DNA from: Myxococcota bacterium
GTDB taxonomy: Bacteria > Myxococcota_A > Polyangia > JAAYKL01
Length of the DNA: 32,165 bases
Direction of reading: 5' to 3'
Assembly (NCBI GenBank): GCA_025453525.1
Contig: JALOQD010000010.1
Span: 1-32,165 of the forward strand
Below are positions 14,895 to 22,825 of this stretch, in pieces (positions within the stretch are counted from its first letter, which is position 1; each line of letters begins with the position of its first letter). The translations under genes and the position numbers were made by a program. The notes beneath the pieces were generated by a model. The model was given only the letters and a program-made list of their open reading frames with translations, was not told the origin of the DNA and ran no database searches.

Positions 14895-15503
14895 CTACAT
14901 TCCACCGTAGAAGGAAGGTGGAACGTCGAGCTCCTCGAGGTGATCCTTGAGCCGCTTCCACATCAGATTGAGGTCGTTGGACATGATGATGACGTCGTGG
15001 AGCTTGCCAGCCGAATCCTTGGCGTAGCTCTTGCGCGTCGCCTCGTACGCGAACCCTTCTTTTTCGAGGTCGGTGATGAGGTTGGTCTGCACCTTGATGA
15101 CCTCGGTGAACAGGCGTTCTACCTTGGCCTTGGCGCCCAGCGCCACGAGCTCCTCGAACATCATGGCGAGGATGCCCTTGTTGGTGTGATCTGGGTGCAC
15201 AAGGGCGCGCAGCTCGGCTACGTGGTGAGTCCAGGCAAAGGGCTCTCGGTCCATGGTGGCATCGCCGATGATCTCGCCGTCGAGCTCGGCCACGATGCGC
15301 CAGTGGTTGGCGTCGTCGAGCTGTGCGAGACGCGCGGAGACGAACTCCTTTTTGGTCACGTTATAGCGCAGGTAGTGCCGCGCCTCGTCGGGTAAGCCGA
15401 GGAAGAACGCTCGGAGCCTTTCGACGTCCGAGGTCCTGTTGAGCTGTACGAGGGTGATGATCTGGCCGCTCGCGAGGGTCACTTTTTTAATCGTTTCGGT
15501 CAT
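14895..15503 (-). CDS. GNAT-family N-acetyltransferase
   Basis: This 202-residue protein begins behind a strong SD (CCAAGGAGG). The GNAT core shows as HWRIVAELDGEIIGDATMDR, then ELRALVHPDHTNKGILAMMFEELVALGAKAKVERLF, where the acetyl-CoA loop (normally Q/RxxGxG/A) is degenerate as HTNKGI, and a late GFAYEATRKSYAKD segment typical of RimI/PhnO-like members. It should transfer an acetyl group to an amine of a protein or small molecule; the target is unknown. It lies upstream of the zinc-ribbon operon with an 18-base gap and may be co-transcribed with it. Confidence 0.85.
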   Translation of the reverse strand: MTETIKKVTLASGQIITLVQLNRTSDVERLRAFFLGLPDEARHYLRYNVTKKEFVSARLAQLDDANHWRIVAELDGEIIGDATMDREPFAWTHHVAELRALVHPDHTNKGILAMMFEELVALGAKAKVERLFTEVIKVQTNLITDLEKEGFAYEATRKSYAKDSAGKLHDVIIMSNDLNLMWKRLKDHLEELDVPPSFYGGM

Positions 15504-15566
15504 GCCGGCCTCCTTGGCTCTGGCGACGGTGTGCGTCGGTTTACTGTCGCGGTTGGCCTGCCAACT

Positions 15567-16130
15567 CTACTTCTTTTTTGCCACTGCGCGCCAGCCTGTG
15601 GGATTGGAGATCGGCAGTTTCCGACTCCATCCTGCCACTGGCTCGATGACGTAGAAAAGCTCGGGATCGACCTTTTGGGCTAGCTCGATGAGATCCCTGG
15701 TCAGGCGTCGCGGTGTCACCACATGGAGGATTTCCACAGGGCCGTCGCGTCCCTCGCCTCTGACCGAGGTCACGGCTTGACCGGCATCGCGCAGGACGTC
15801 CGCCGCGATTTCGCCCTTGCGGGTGAAGAGCTTCAGGAGCTGTGTGCCCATGGCGAGCCTTTGCTCGAGGAGGATCCCCACGCCGTTGCCCGAGGCAAAC
15901 CCACCGGCGTAGGCCACGAGCAACACCGGGCTCTTGGTCACTCCGACCATGACTTGAGAAATGGCGGTGATCCAGATGAGCACCTCGAAAAAGCCGAGCA
16001 GCACGGCCAAAGTGATCCGCCCGTTGACGATGGAGATGGTTCGGATCGTGCCGAGAGAGACATCGATGATGCGCAGGGCGAAGATGAGAGCCGCGGCGAT
16101 GAAGAGATTGTCGGTAAATAGTTCTTCCAT
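15567..16130 (-). CDS. UPF0316 membrane protein (DUF5698 + DUF2179)
   Basis: This 187-residue protein has three N-terminal hydrophobic segments (FIAAALIFALRIIDVSLGTIRTI, LAVLLGFFEVLIWITAISQVM and VLLVAYAGGFASGNGVGILLE). A cytoplasmic DUF2179-type domain follows, including GEIAADVLRDAGQAVTSVRGEGRDGPVEILHVVTPRR and DPELFYVIEP. This is the standard layout of UPF0316 proteins, whose role is not established; the DUF2179 fold is thought to bind a small ligand. Its ATG lies two bases after the diguanylate cyclase stop, so the two are surely co-transcribed. Confidence 0.88.
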   Translation of the reverse strand: MEELFTDNLFIAAALIFALRIIDVSLGTIRTISIVNGRITLAVLLGFFEVLIWITAISQVMVGVTKSPVLLVAYAGGFASGNGVGILLEQRLAMGTQLLKLFTRKGEIAADVLRDAGQAVTSVRGEGRDGPVEILHVVTPRRLTRDLIELAQKVDPELFYVIEPVAGWSRKLPISNPTGWRAVAKKK

Positions 16131-16132
16131 GG

Positions 16133-17035
16133 TTAACTCGGGGAGGGTACGACCCGGTTGCGGCCAGCATCCTTGGCCTTGTAGAGGTTCTCATCGGCGA
16201 CGCGCACGAAGGCATCCACGGTCGACATCCCCGGTTCAGCCTGTGTCACGCCGATGGAGATCGTGACCCGCAGGACCATGCCCTCGAATTCGATTCGGGC
16301 AGCTTGTACGAAAACTCGCAATTTCTCGGCTTGGTCCAACGCGCCTTTGATGTTGGTTTCGGGCATGAGCAGGGCGAACTCTTCGCCGCCATAGCGGCAG
16401 AACGTGTCCTCGCGCCGGACATTGGCCATCATGAGCTGGGAAAGCTGAGTGAGCACGCGGTCGCCGGCGAGGTGGCCGTTGTTGTCGTTGACCTTCTTAA
16501 AATAGTCGATGTCAATCATTAGGAGCGACAGGGGTCGAGAATACCGACAGAAGCGGTAGATCTCGCGCTCCGCCTCTTCTTCGAAGTACCGCTTGTTGTA
16601 GGCTCCGGTGAGACCGTCAGTCGTTTTGAGGCGGTAGATCTCCTCGTGATAGGCGTGCTCGATGTTGTTGCCAGAGAGGAACTTGAAGATCGAACGACCG
16701 ATTTTGATCTTGTCGCTGTCGCGCAGCAGATGAGTGGATATTGATGCGCCGTTGACGTAGGTGCCGTTGGTGGAGTTCAGGTCGCTGATGACCACGCCGG
16801 CCGAGCCTGGGATCAGGCGGCAGTGCATGCGGGACACGCTGTCGTCTGTGAGCACGATGTCGCAGTGGGGTGCGCGCCCTATCAGGACCTCTTCGTCCCG
16901 GATGGTGAAGCGCCGACCCAAATACTCGCCGTAGATCATTACGACGAAGGAGACCTCCGGCTGTCGGATGGACAACTTCGACGAGCTCGCTTGGGTGACG
17001 AGCGTCACGTCTGGGATATCGATCTTGCCTCGCAT
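16133..17035 (-). CDS. FHA-GGDEF diguanylate cyclase
   Basis: The track starts at a GTG at 17113. I prefer the ATG at 17035 (MRGKIDIPDV), which has AGGTAAG before it, giving 300 residues. Residues 33-120 form an FHA domain with VLIGRAPHCDIVL, SRMHCRL and STNGTYVNG, which binds phosphothreonine partners. Residues 137-300 form a GGDEF domain: LTGAYNKRYFEEE, MIDIDYFKKVND and an active site GGEEF (216-220). The inhibitory I-site RxxD (RRED, 207-210) lies five residues before it. It should therefore make c-di-GMP and be feedback-inhibited, with activity tied to a Ser/Thr kinase through the FHA domain. There is no transmembrane segment. Confidence 0.92.
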   Translation of the reverse strand: MRGKIDIPDVTLVTQASSSKLSIRQPEVSFVVMIYGEYLGRRFTIRDEEVLIGRAPHCDIVLTDDSVSRMHCRLIPGSAGVVISDLNSTNGTYVNGASISTHLLRDSDKIKIGRSIFKFLSGNNIEHAYHEEIYRLKTTDGLTGAYNKRYFEEEAEREIYRFCRYSRPLSLLMIDIDYFKKVNDNNGHLAGDRVLTQLSQLMMANVRREDTFCRYGGEEFALLMPETNIKGALDQAEKLRVFVQAARIEFEGMVLRVTISIGVTQAEPGMSTVDAFVRVADENLYKAKDAGRNRVVPSPS

Positions 17036-17048
17036 CTTACCTATAGCC

Positions 17049-17063
17049 TCGATTAAGAATCGA
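17049..17063 (-). promoter_or_regulatory. Stem-loop beside the ribosome-binding site of the diguanylate cyclase
   Basis: TCGATT-AAG-AATCGA is a perfect inverted repeat with 6-base arms and a 3-base loop. It ends 13 bases upstream of the ATG at 17035, next to AGGTAAG. In the mRNA it would form a short hairpin beside the SD; as DNA it could be an operator. Confidence 0.4.
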
Positions 17064-17208
17064 CACTCGGTTTGAATAGTAGAGAACTTTACCACATCTG
17101 CTCGGGCAGGCACTAGGGACGTGCTCCGGCGCCACTACGGCCTACAGTTGCAGGCCAAGAATCGTTTCATCGCTTGCCCTTAGCCCTATCGGAGCCAGAA
17201 AGCACGGG

Positions 17209-18084
17209 TCATTCTGCGGCGGATATCCCAGGCTCCATGAGCTGCGGTGGCACGTCGTCGGTGCTGGAGAGCCCGGTGAGAAACTCGAGCTCCTGCATGG
17301 CCTTTTCGCTGCTTTCGACAGAGGCAGTGACGCTATCGACCTCGCTGCTGATGAAATTGGGGTCTTGGCGGGACACGCCCATTTCGGCAAGGGTCGCGAT
17401 CTTGGTGGACAGGCGGTCGATTTCGTCTTGGACGAGCTCGTAGTTGCCCTTGGCTCGGCTGTAGTTCTCAAGCCGAAGCTCCAAGGTCTTGCGCTGGTCC
17501 TCGAGGGAGGTCCGGCGGCGTGCGAGAGTCGTTCCATCCCCTGAGTCGCTTCGGAGCTCGGCGAGGCGGAGCTCGACTTTGGCGATGTCGGCCTTGATTT
17601 GCGAGAGGTCGATGGTTTTGAAGAACTTCTCGATGGCGCCCTTGGAATAGAGGAGCTTGAGCAGGATCCACAGCAGGCGGTTGACGCCGCTGGAGTGGAC
17701 GTCCGATATGGCGCTTCCGGTTTCGGCAGAGCGCACCCTGGCTGCGATGTCTCGGAGCTCTCGCGCCTGGCGCCGCAGCTTTTCGAACTGCTCGCGGTCG
17801 GGCCGTGCGAGCGCGAGGACCATTTCCGCCATTTTCTTCTGGGTCGCTTCGGCCGTGACCGCGCTGTGCTCTTTGTGCTGGGCCGCATCTATGGCCGCCT
17901 GGAACCTCGGGTGGCTGGCGAGTCCCGACAGGTACAGGATTTCGAGAGCCGCGGCAGCTGGCAGAACGACCTCTGGATAGCCGGAGATGATGCCTGCCAC
18001 GGACACGGCGCCGAACGCCAAGAGGTTCCACGGCACTATGAACGCCTTCTTGATGTAGCTAAAGAATCCGCCTCTGCTGACCAT
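17209..18084 (-). CDS. Membrane-anchored coiled-coil protein, unknown family
   Basis: This 291-residue protein has one N-terminal hydrophobic hairpin (VPWNLLAFGAVSVAGIISGYPEVVLPAAAALEILYLSGL, residues about 17-51). A long helical, charged region follows (KMAEMVLALARPDREQFEKLRRQARELRDIAARV; later IKADIAKVELRLAELRSD, SLEDQRKTLELRLENYSRAKGNYELVQDEIDRLS), likely coiled coil. The Pro-rich C-terminus (DDVPPQLMEPG) may be flexible. I do not recognise the family. It starts 6 bases after the ABC ATPase stop and is the last gene of the PspA/ABC operon, so it may tether or regulate the transporter or PspA at the inner membrane. Confidence 0.8.
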   Translation of the reverse strand: MVSRGGFFSYIKKAFIVPWNLLAFGAVSVAGIISGYPEVVLPAAAALEILYLSGLASHPRFQAAIDAAQHKEHSAVTAEATQKKMAEMVLALARPDREQFEKLRRQARELRDIAARVRSAETGSAISDVHSSGVNRLLWILLKLLYSKGAIEKFFKTIDLSQIKADIAKVELRLAELRSDSGDGTTLARRRTSLEDQRKTLELRLENYSRAKGNYELVQDEIDRLSTKIATLAEMGVSRQDPNFISSEVDSVTASVESSEKAMQELEFLTGLSSTDDVPPQLMEPGISAAE

Positions 18085-18090
18085 GAGCGG

Positions 18091-18933
18091 TTAGTCTCGT
18101 CCTTCCTCGAGCTGCTCTATGAGCTCGGACAGCTCGAACACCATTTGCTGGAACTGCGCTTCGCGTTGCATCTCTCTGGCCGGCCGATCTGGCTTGGACA
18201 GGGGCAGTTGCTTGAGCAAGCGTCCGGGGGAGCTGGAGAAGACGAAGCATCGATCGCCAAGATACACCGCCTCGGTGATGGAGTGCGTGACGAAGAACAC
18301 CGTGGCCTCGACTTCCTTCCACAGGGAGACGAGCAGATCCTGCATGTGCAGTCGGGTGGTGGGATCGAGGGCGCCGAAGGGCTCGTCCATCAGGATGAGG
18401 CGCGGCTTCAAGATGAGCGTTCGGGCTATGGCCACGCGCTGACGCATGCCGCCAGAGAGCTCGTGGGGGTATTTGTACTGGTCCTTGTCCACCGACAGAC
18501 CGACGCGTCCGATCCAGTACCGGCCTTGCTCGTGACGGTCCTTTTTCGAGACGCCTTGGCATTCGAGGCCAAAGGCGACGTTGTCGAGCACCGAGCGATT
18601 GTCGAACGAAGTATACGACTGGAAGACCATGCCCCGGTCCGGGCCGGGCCCTTTGACCTCCTGACCGCGCACGAGCACCTGACCTGTTGTGGGCGGGTGG
18701 TGCGGGCCCAGACCAGCGATGAGGCGCAGCACTGTGCTCTTACCGCAGCCCGACGGGCCGAGCATGGTGATGAATTCGCCGACGTTGGGCAGATCTTCGA
18801 CGGTGAACGAAATGTCTTTGAGCGCGGTGAACTCGTTCGCAGTGCCAGGGGAGTAGGTCTTGGTCACACCGCGCATTTCGACGACCGCCGGGCGCTGCCC
18901 GTCTTTGTTCTGCTGTGCTTGCGGTTCGTCCAT
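18091..18933 (-). CDS. ABC transporter ATP-binding protein (nitrate/sulfonate/taurine type)
   Basis: The track frame runs on into the permease gene as a shadow. The true start is the ATG at 18933 (MDEPQAQQ), one base after the permease stop, giving 280 residues. It has Walker A GPSGCGKST, Q-loop MVFQSYTSF, signature LSGGMRQRVAIARTL, Walker B LILMDEPFGALDP and the H-loop VTHSI. The pattern matches SsuB/TauB/NrtD-type importers. It hydrolyses ATP to drive the permease encoded upstream. The C-terminal REMQREAQFQQMVFELSELIEQLEEGRD is acidic and helical, longer than a minimal ATPase, and could contact other proteins of the operon. Confidence 0.92.
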   Translation of the reverse strand: MDEPQAQQNKDGQRPAVVEMRGVTKTYSPGTANEFTALKDISFTVEDLPNVGEFITMLGPSGCGKSTVLRLIAGLGPHHPPTTGQVLVRGQEVKGPGPDRGMVFQSYTSFDNRSVLDNVAFGLECQGVSKKDRHEQGRYWIGRVGLSVDKDQYKYPHELSGGMRQRVAIARTLILKPRLILMDEPFGALDPTTRLHMQDLLVSLWKEVEATVFFVTHSITEAVYLGDRCFVFSSSPGRLLKQLPLSKPDRPAREMQREAQFQQMVFELSELIEQLEEGRD

Positions 18934-18934
18934 G

Positions 18935-19786
18935 TCAGCCCCTCCCGTAGCGGTAGGGGAACAGGTACCGCTGCAGCGCGAAGATGAGGCGATCGAGGAG
19001 GAACGCCACCACGGTGATGAAGATGAGGATGAGGTACACATGCTCTCGCGGACCCCGGCGCTGGGACTGCATGATGAGAACACCCACGCCGCTGTCCATG
19101 TCCAGGGCTTCGGCAACGATGATGTAGCCGAAGGCCAGGCCGAAGAGCAGCCGCAGGGAGTTGAGGATCTCGGGCGCCGCCAGGGGGATGAGCACCTTGG
19201 ACAGAGCCTGCCAGCGGTTCGCGCCCAGGGTATAGGCCGTGTCGAGGTAGTCGGTGGACACGCCGCCGATGCTGCGCGCCGCGTCGAACAACACGAAGGC
19301 GACTGTGGCGATGAAGATGAACCCGATCTTCGGCGACTCGCCAGAGCCGAACCACATAAAGGCCAGGGGCACGAGGGCATAGACCGGCACGTTGCGGCCG
19401 AAGATGGAAATGGGAGCGAAGAACGCGTCGATGCGCTTGAACGCCCCGCACAAGATGCCCAGCGGCACGCCCACGAGCGCCGCCAGTCCGAATCCCTGCA
19501 GCACGCGCCCTAGGCTTTTAAGGAGGTTGCGGGTCAGGGCCCGATCGAACCATAGGGTTCGCAGCGAGCCGAAGACCTCCTCTGGGCTGCCGAGCGTCGT
19601 GGGCGACACCAGGCGAGCTTCTGGGGTCGCGCCGCGGGTGGCTGCGAACCACAGAGCCATGAGCGAGCCCAAGCACAGGACCGCCATGATCAGCTTGCCC
19701 AGCCACGTGGGCTCGTCGCGGATCTGGAAGAACCCTTGGAAGAACCCGCGGACAAGGGATGGGGATTTGGACATGGCGGACCTCAT
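18935..19786 (-). CDS. ABC transporter permease (SsuC/TauC type)
   Basis: This is a 283-residue inner-membrane permease. Hydrophobic helices include KLIMAVLCLGSLMALWFAA near the start, GFGLAALVGVPLGILCGAF, PVYALVPLAFMWFG, GFIFIATVAFVLFDAA and VYLILIFITVVAFLLDRLIF. The ATPase-contact EAA loop is DTAYTLGANRWQALSKVLIPLAAPEILNSLR, in the expected place. It pairs with the ATPase just downstream and the substrate-binding-OmpA protein upstream. An alternative ATG at 19774 (MSKSPS) has an equally good SD (GAGG). Confidence 0.9.
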   Translation of the reverse strand: MRSAMSKSPSLVRGFFQGFFQIRDEPTWLGKLIMAVLCLGSLMALWFAATRGATPEARLVSPTTLGSPEEVFGSLRTLWFDRALTRNLLKSLGRVLQGFGLAALVGVPLGILCGAFKRIDAFFAPISIFGRNVPVYALVPLAFMWFGSGESPKIGFIFIATVAFVLFDAARSIGGVSTDYLDTAYTLGANRWQALSKVLIPLAAPEILNSLRLLFGLAFGYIIVAEALDMDSGVGVLIMQSQRRGPREHVYLILIFITVVAFLLDRLIFALQRYLFPYRYGRG

Positions 19787-19831
19787 CCGCGACGCCCTCC
19801 CTGTTGGATGGGGACGCGGCGCGGCGGACTT

Positions 19832-21565
19832 CTACATGGCCTCGAGGGGATAGACCTTGACCTCCACGCGGCGGTTCTTGGCGTGGTTGTTGGGATCGCC
19901 CGTATCGGCCGACACGTTCCAGCCCATGCCCTCCACAGAGAACTGGTTGGGCTGCATGGTCTTGAACTTCTGGAGCAAGGAAGTCTTGACGGCGTTGGCG
20001 CGGTTCATGGACAAGAGCTGCACCATTTCGAAGGGAATCTGGCCCTTCATCGACGCGTCGGTGTGGCCCTCGATGACGATGCGGGCGGCGCCGTACTGTC
20101 CGGCGAGCTTGCCGATCTCCTCGAGCACGAAGGGCACGTTGGGATCATAGAGCACGTCGATGGTCTGACCCTTCTCGATTTTTTGGATCTTCTTTTCCAA
20201 CTCGAACGAGTTGGGGAAAAACTGCACGATGACGGTCTTGGTGAGGATCTCGCCGCTTTCGGCCTTGATGGTCGAGACGCTGCGCGGCGCGAAATTCACC
20301 GAGTACTCGTCCTTTTGGCTCGCGTACTTCGGGTCGTTGCCCAGTTTCTTGATGAGGCTGAAGTCCATGACCTGATCGAACGGGGTCTTTTCCGTCACCT
20401 GACCGATTTTTTTGTAAAGGTAGTACGCGGTCTCCCAGGTGCGTTCGAAGTTGGTGGGGTTGTTCTGGTTCATGAAGAACTCGCGGTTCTCCGCGTAGTT
20501 CGTGCTATGGGCGTCGCCCAGCATGCCCAGAGCCTCGTCCGGTGGGATGGAGTACCCAGAGGCCAAGAGCTTCGCTACTTGCTGCTTGGCCGCATCTGCC
20601 TTGAGCGCCTCCATGGCATCGAAGATCCCGCGCACGAGGCCCTCGATGATCTCTGGATTCTCCGAGGCGAAGTCCGCGCGGGCAAACCAGACGTCGGCGA
20701 TGAGCTTGTTGGCGGTTTGAGTGCTGACGATGAGCTTGTTTCCCGGCACCTTGGAGAGGTTGTAGATGTCTGGCGCCCAGGAAACCACGGCCGCGATGTT
20801 CTTGTCCGCGTTGAACGCCGCCGCGGCCTGGAACGCATCGGCGGTGAACTTGAAGTTGACTTCCGCGGGCTGCACGCCGGCGTTGATGAGCGCATTGAGC
20901 AGGAAGTAGTGGGACGGCGAGTTCTGGGCCAGCACCACGGTCTTGCCCCGCAACTGGCCGATGTTCTCCACGCCTCGACCCACGATGCCGTCGCCGCCGT
21001 TGCTCCAGTCGATCTGCTGGTAAATGCGGGGCATGACGCGGGAGTCCTTGCGCATCTCTTCCAGGAATAGGGGGACCATGTCGAGAGTGGCCCAGCCGAT
21101 GTGCACCGTGCCCGTCGCATAGGCATCGCGCATGGCCACCGGATCGTCGATGAGCACCAGCTCGACCTTGAACTTCTTACCCGAGGGAGTCACCCACGGT
21201 TTGCCGGCCTTGAAACCGCCGTTGGCGTGGACGATGGGCGCCCAGCCGGCCCACACGTTGATGGCGAAGCGGACCGTATTGTCCTTGAGGGGCTGGTAGC
21301 CAGCCGTGCCCGCGACAGGGGGGAGCTTGGCCGACGGCACGAACTCATATTCCTTGACCGTGGTCGGTGCGTTGGAGTCTGGCGCTTCGGCAGCCTTGTC
21401 GCCACCGGTTTGGATATTCTTGAGCTCGTTGGCGTCGATGGAAACGAGATCGTCCTGCTTCCCCATGGGGGCGAGGATGCCAGCTTTGTACAAGGCGAAC
21501 CCGGCAAGACCGAGCACCACGATTCCGACGATGATCCAAAACCCGACTTTGGGCTTCCCGTTCAT
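19832..21565 (-). CDS. Substrate-binding protein (NMT1/nitrate-sulfonate type) fused to an OmpA peptidoglycan-binding domain
   Basis: This 577-residue protein has a strong SD (AAAGGAGGAACAG). Residues about 8-29 (VGFWIIVGIVVLGLAGFALYKAGI) are an uncleaved-looking membrane anchor. A flexible linker follows. Residues about 95-430 form a type II periplasmic binding domain (VRFAINVWAGWAPIVHANGGF, DPVAMRDAYATGTVHIGWATLDMVP, LRGKTVVLAQNSPSHYFLLNALINAG, DKNIAAVVSWAPDIYNL). Residues about 450-577 form an OmpA C-terminal domain with the strand VIVQFFPNSFELE, IEGHTDASMKG, LSMNRANAVKTSLL and AKNRRVEVKVYP, which contact diaminopimelate in peptidoglycan. It should bind substrate for the adjacent ABC importer while being fixed to both inner membrane and cell wall. 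The substrate is unknown. Confidence 0.9.
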   Translation of the reverse strand: MNGKPKVGFWIIVGIVVLGLAGFALYKAGILAPMGKQDDLVSIDANELKNIQTGGDKAAEAPDSNAPTTVKEYEFVPSAKLPPVAGTAGYQPLKDNTVRFAINVWAGWAPIVHANGGFKAGKPWVTPSGKKFKVELVLIDDPVAMRDAYATGTVHIGWATLDMVPLFLEEMRKDSRVMPRIYQQIDWSNGGDGIVGRGVENIGQLRGKTVVLAQNSPSHYFLLNALINAGVQPAEVNFKFTADAFQAAAAFNADKNIAAVVSWAPDIYNLSKVPGNKLIVSTQTANKLIADVWFARADFASENPEIIEGLVRGIFDAMEALKADAAKQQVAKLLASGYSIPPDEALGMLGDAHSTNYAENREFFMNQNNPTNFERTWETAYYLYKKIGQVTEKTPFDQVMDFSLIKKLGNDPKYASQKDEYSVNFAPRSVSTIKAESGEILTKTVIVQFFPNSFELEKKIQKIEKGQTIDVLYDPNVPFVLEEIGKLAGQYGAARIVIEGHTDASMKGQIPFEMVQLLSMNRANAVKTSLLQKFKTMQPNQFSVEGMGWNVSADTGDPNNHAKNRRVEVKVYPLEAM

Positions 21566-21590
21566 CTGTTCCTCCTTTGGTGAGTCTCTT

Positions 21591-22340
21591 TTATTGCGTA
21601 ACCTTTTGTGGCGCGGCCGCTTCGGGTCCGAGCGCCTGTGTAGAGACCGACAGGTTGGCGGTCTCTGGAGTCTTGAGGCCCATGTCCACCTCGAACTTGG
21701 CCAGCAGATCCTCGGCCATGGCCTTCTCCATGTTTTTCTCTGCTTGGATCTCGGCGATGCCCTGCGAGGACATATCGGAAGCGACGCGCACCTTGGCTCT
21801 GTTGAGGTCGACCTTCTCCTGCACCATCTGCTCGAGCTCGCCGAAGTCGGTGGTCACGTCGAAGTTGAAGGTTTGACTGAGCTTGGCCAGCTCGGCCTCG
21901 GCCTGGGACATCTTGAGGTCTGCTTCGTATTTCTTGATCTTTTCGCGCACCTTGCCGAGGGAGTTGGAGGCGTGCTTAATTTTTTCTACGTTGTTGTCGT
22001 AGGACGTCTCATGCATGGAAAGCTGGGTCTTGTTTTCCGCGAGCTCGGCCTGGGCTTGCTGAAGCTGCACCGCGAGCGTGCCTGCGGTCGTGCGATCCCC
22101 GGTCTTGAGATACGCCTTGATCTTAGCGGTGAGGGTGTCGACCTTCTTTTGACCATCGACCACCTGGCGGTTCACCCTTTCGACGAGAGCCCGGTACTGC
22201 TCGAGCCCCTCGCGCCCCTCCTTGAGCTGAACCACGGCCCGGTCGTACTCGAGTTGCATCTGAGCGATAGGATCGCGCTCCCAGAACCAGTTGGCGAGCT
22301 TGTTTATCTGCGCTTGAAAGGCGTTCCAGACCTTGCCCAT
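21591..22340 (-). CDS. PspA/IM30-family membrane-associated protein
   Basis: This 249-residue protein is almost entirely helical and charged, with the PspA pattern: an amphipathic N-terminal helix (VWNAFQAQINKLANWFWERDPIAQMQLEYDRAVVQLKE) that would bind membrane, then a long coiled coil (ALVERVNRQVVDGQKKVDTLTAKIKAYL ... LVQLQQAQAELAENKTQLSM). It ends in a disordered Ala/Pro/Gln tail. Such proteins (ESCRT-III-like) polymerise on stressed membranes. Known PspA proteins are about 220 residues, so the length fits. It leads an operon with the transporter genes below and has a good SD (AAGGAGGATCGCCC). Assignment to this family is from the helix pattern, not a strict motif. Confidence 0.78.
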   Translation of the reverse strand: MGKVWNAFQAQINKLANWFWERDPIAQMQLEYDRAVVQLKEGREGLEQYRALVERVNRQVVDGQKKVDTLTAKIKAYLKTGDRTTAGTLAVQLQQAQAELAENKTQLSMHETSYDNNVEKIKHASNSLGKVREKIKKYEADLKMSQAEAELAKLSQTFNFDVTTDFGELEQMVQEKVDLNRAKVRVASDMSSQGIAEIQAEKNMEKAMAEDLLAKFEVDMGLKTPETANLSVSTQALGPEAAAPQKVTQ

Positions 22341-22475
22341 GGGCGATCCTCCTTCAGTGCTCCCCTCGATTGGGGCTAGGGTGTCGCAAAAAAATGCGAG
22401 GAAGACAGGCCCAAAATGTACCTGGCCAAGAGGCAGCGGTCAAACCTTTGGGGGGATTTGAGGTCCGCCAGCTGC
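22341..22475 (-). promoter_or_regulatory. Region upstream of the pspA-like operon with two small inverted repeats
   Basis: This 135-base gap lies between the GYF_2-like gene and the pspA-like start. It contains TCGCATTTTTTTGCGA, read on the minus strand, with 5-base arms, and GCCCCAATCGAGGGG, with 4- to 5-base arms. No sigma-54 type GG/GC pair of the kind used for E. coli pspA was recognised. An operator or attenuator is possible. Confidence 0.3.
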
Positions 22476-22700
22476 TTACGGTTCGTATTCCGGGGGCGGC
22501 ACCGAGGTTCGCCGGAAGGTCGGATCGTGCGTCACGACCTCCACGAGTCTGCGCCATGTTCCCTGTTCTTCGCAGCGCACCTCGAGGTGCAGCGCGAACT
22601 CGCCCGCGCGCAGCCGAGCTTGAAATTCGTCCTCGCTCAATGGACCAATCTCGCCCTCGGGAAGTCGCACCCACCATTTGCGTTGGGACACGTCGTTCAT
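22476..22700 (-). CDS. Small GYF_2-like domain protein
   Basis: This protein has 74 residues if the ATG at 22700 is used (MNDVSQRKWWVRLPEG). A GTG at 22718 with AAAAGG spaced 7 bases before it is an equally good start (80 residues). The sequence KWWVRLPEGEIGPLSEDEFQARLRAGEFALHLEVRCEEQGTWRRL fits the GYF_2/DUF4339 pattern (W-x-x-G-x-x-GP-S-x-x-x-L-x-x-x-x-x-G ... W), a small protein-protein interaction domain. The Pro-rich C-terminus (SVPPPEYEP) could itself be a ligand. It lies upstream of the pspA-like operon on the same strand; a link is possible. Confidence 0.7.
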   Translation of the reverse strand: MNDVSQRKWWVRLPEGEIGPLSEDEFQARLRAGEFALHLEVRCEEQGTWRRLVEVVTHDPTFRRTSVPPPEYEP

Positions 22701-22766
22701 GGTTTCTATTATGGCCACGACCTGGCCTTTTGGACAAGGGGGTGGAACACAGGGAGGCAAACGGGT

Positions 22767-22795
22767 TTGAGTTGTCGGCCGAGCCCTGGTAGAAA
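22767..22795 (+). promoter_or_regulatory. Candidate sigma-70 promoter for the purine operon
   Basis: TTGAGT (22767-22772), a 17-base gap and TAGAAA (22790-22795) give four of six matches at each box. It is 30 bases upstream of the PurH-type start, which has a strong SD AAGGAGG. Confidence 0.35.
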
Positions 22796-22825
22796 CCTTG
22801 GCTGGACTATTCAAGGAGGCCTCCC

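Noticed and set aside
17599-18987. 462-residue plus-strand ORF
   Set aside because: Antisense to the ABC ATPase and coiled-coil genes; no recognisable motif.
19736-21070. 444-residue plus-strand ORF
   Set aside because: Lies opposite the substrate-binding-OmpA gene; composition (His, Val, Gly, Leu rich) is that of an antisense shadow in GC-rich DNA.
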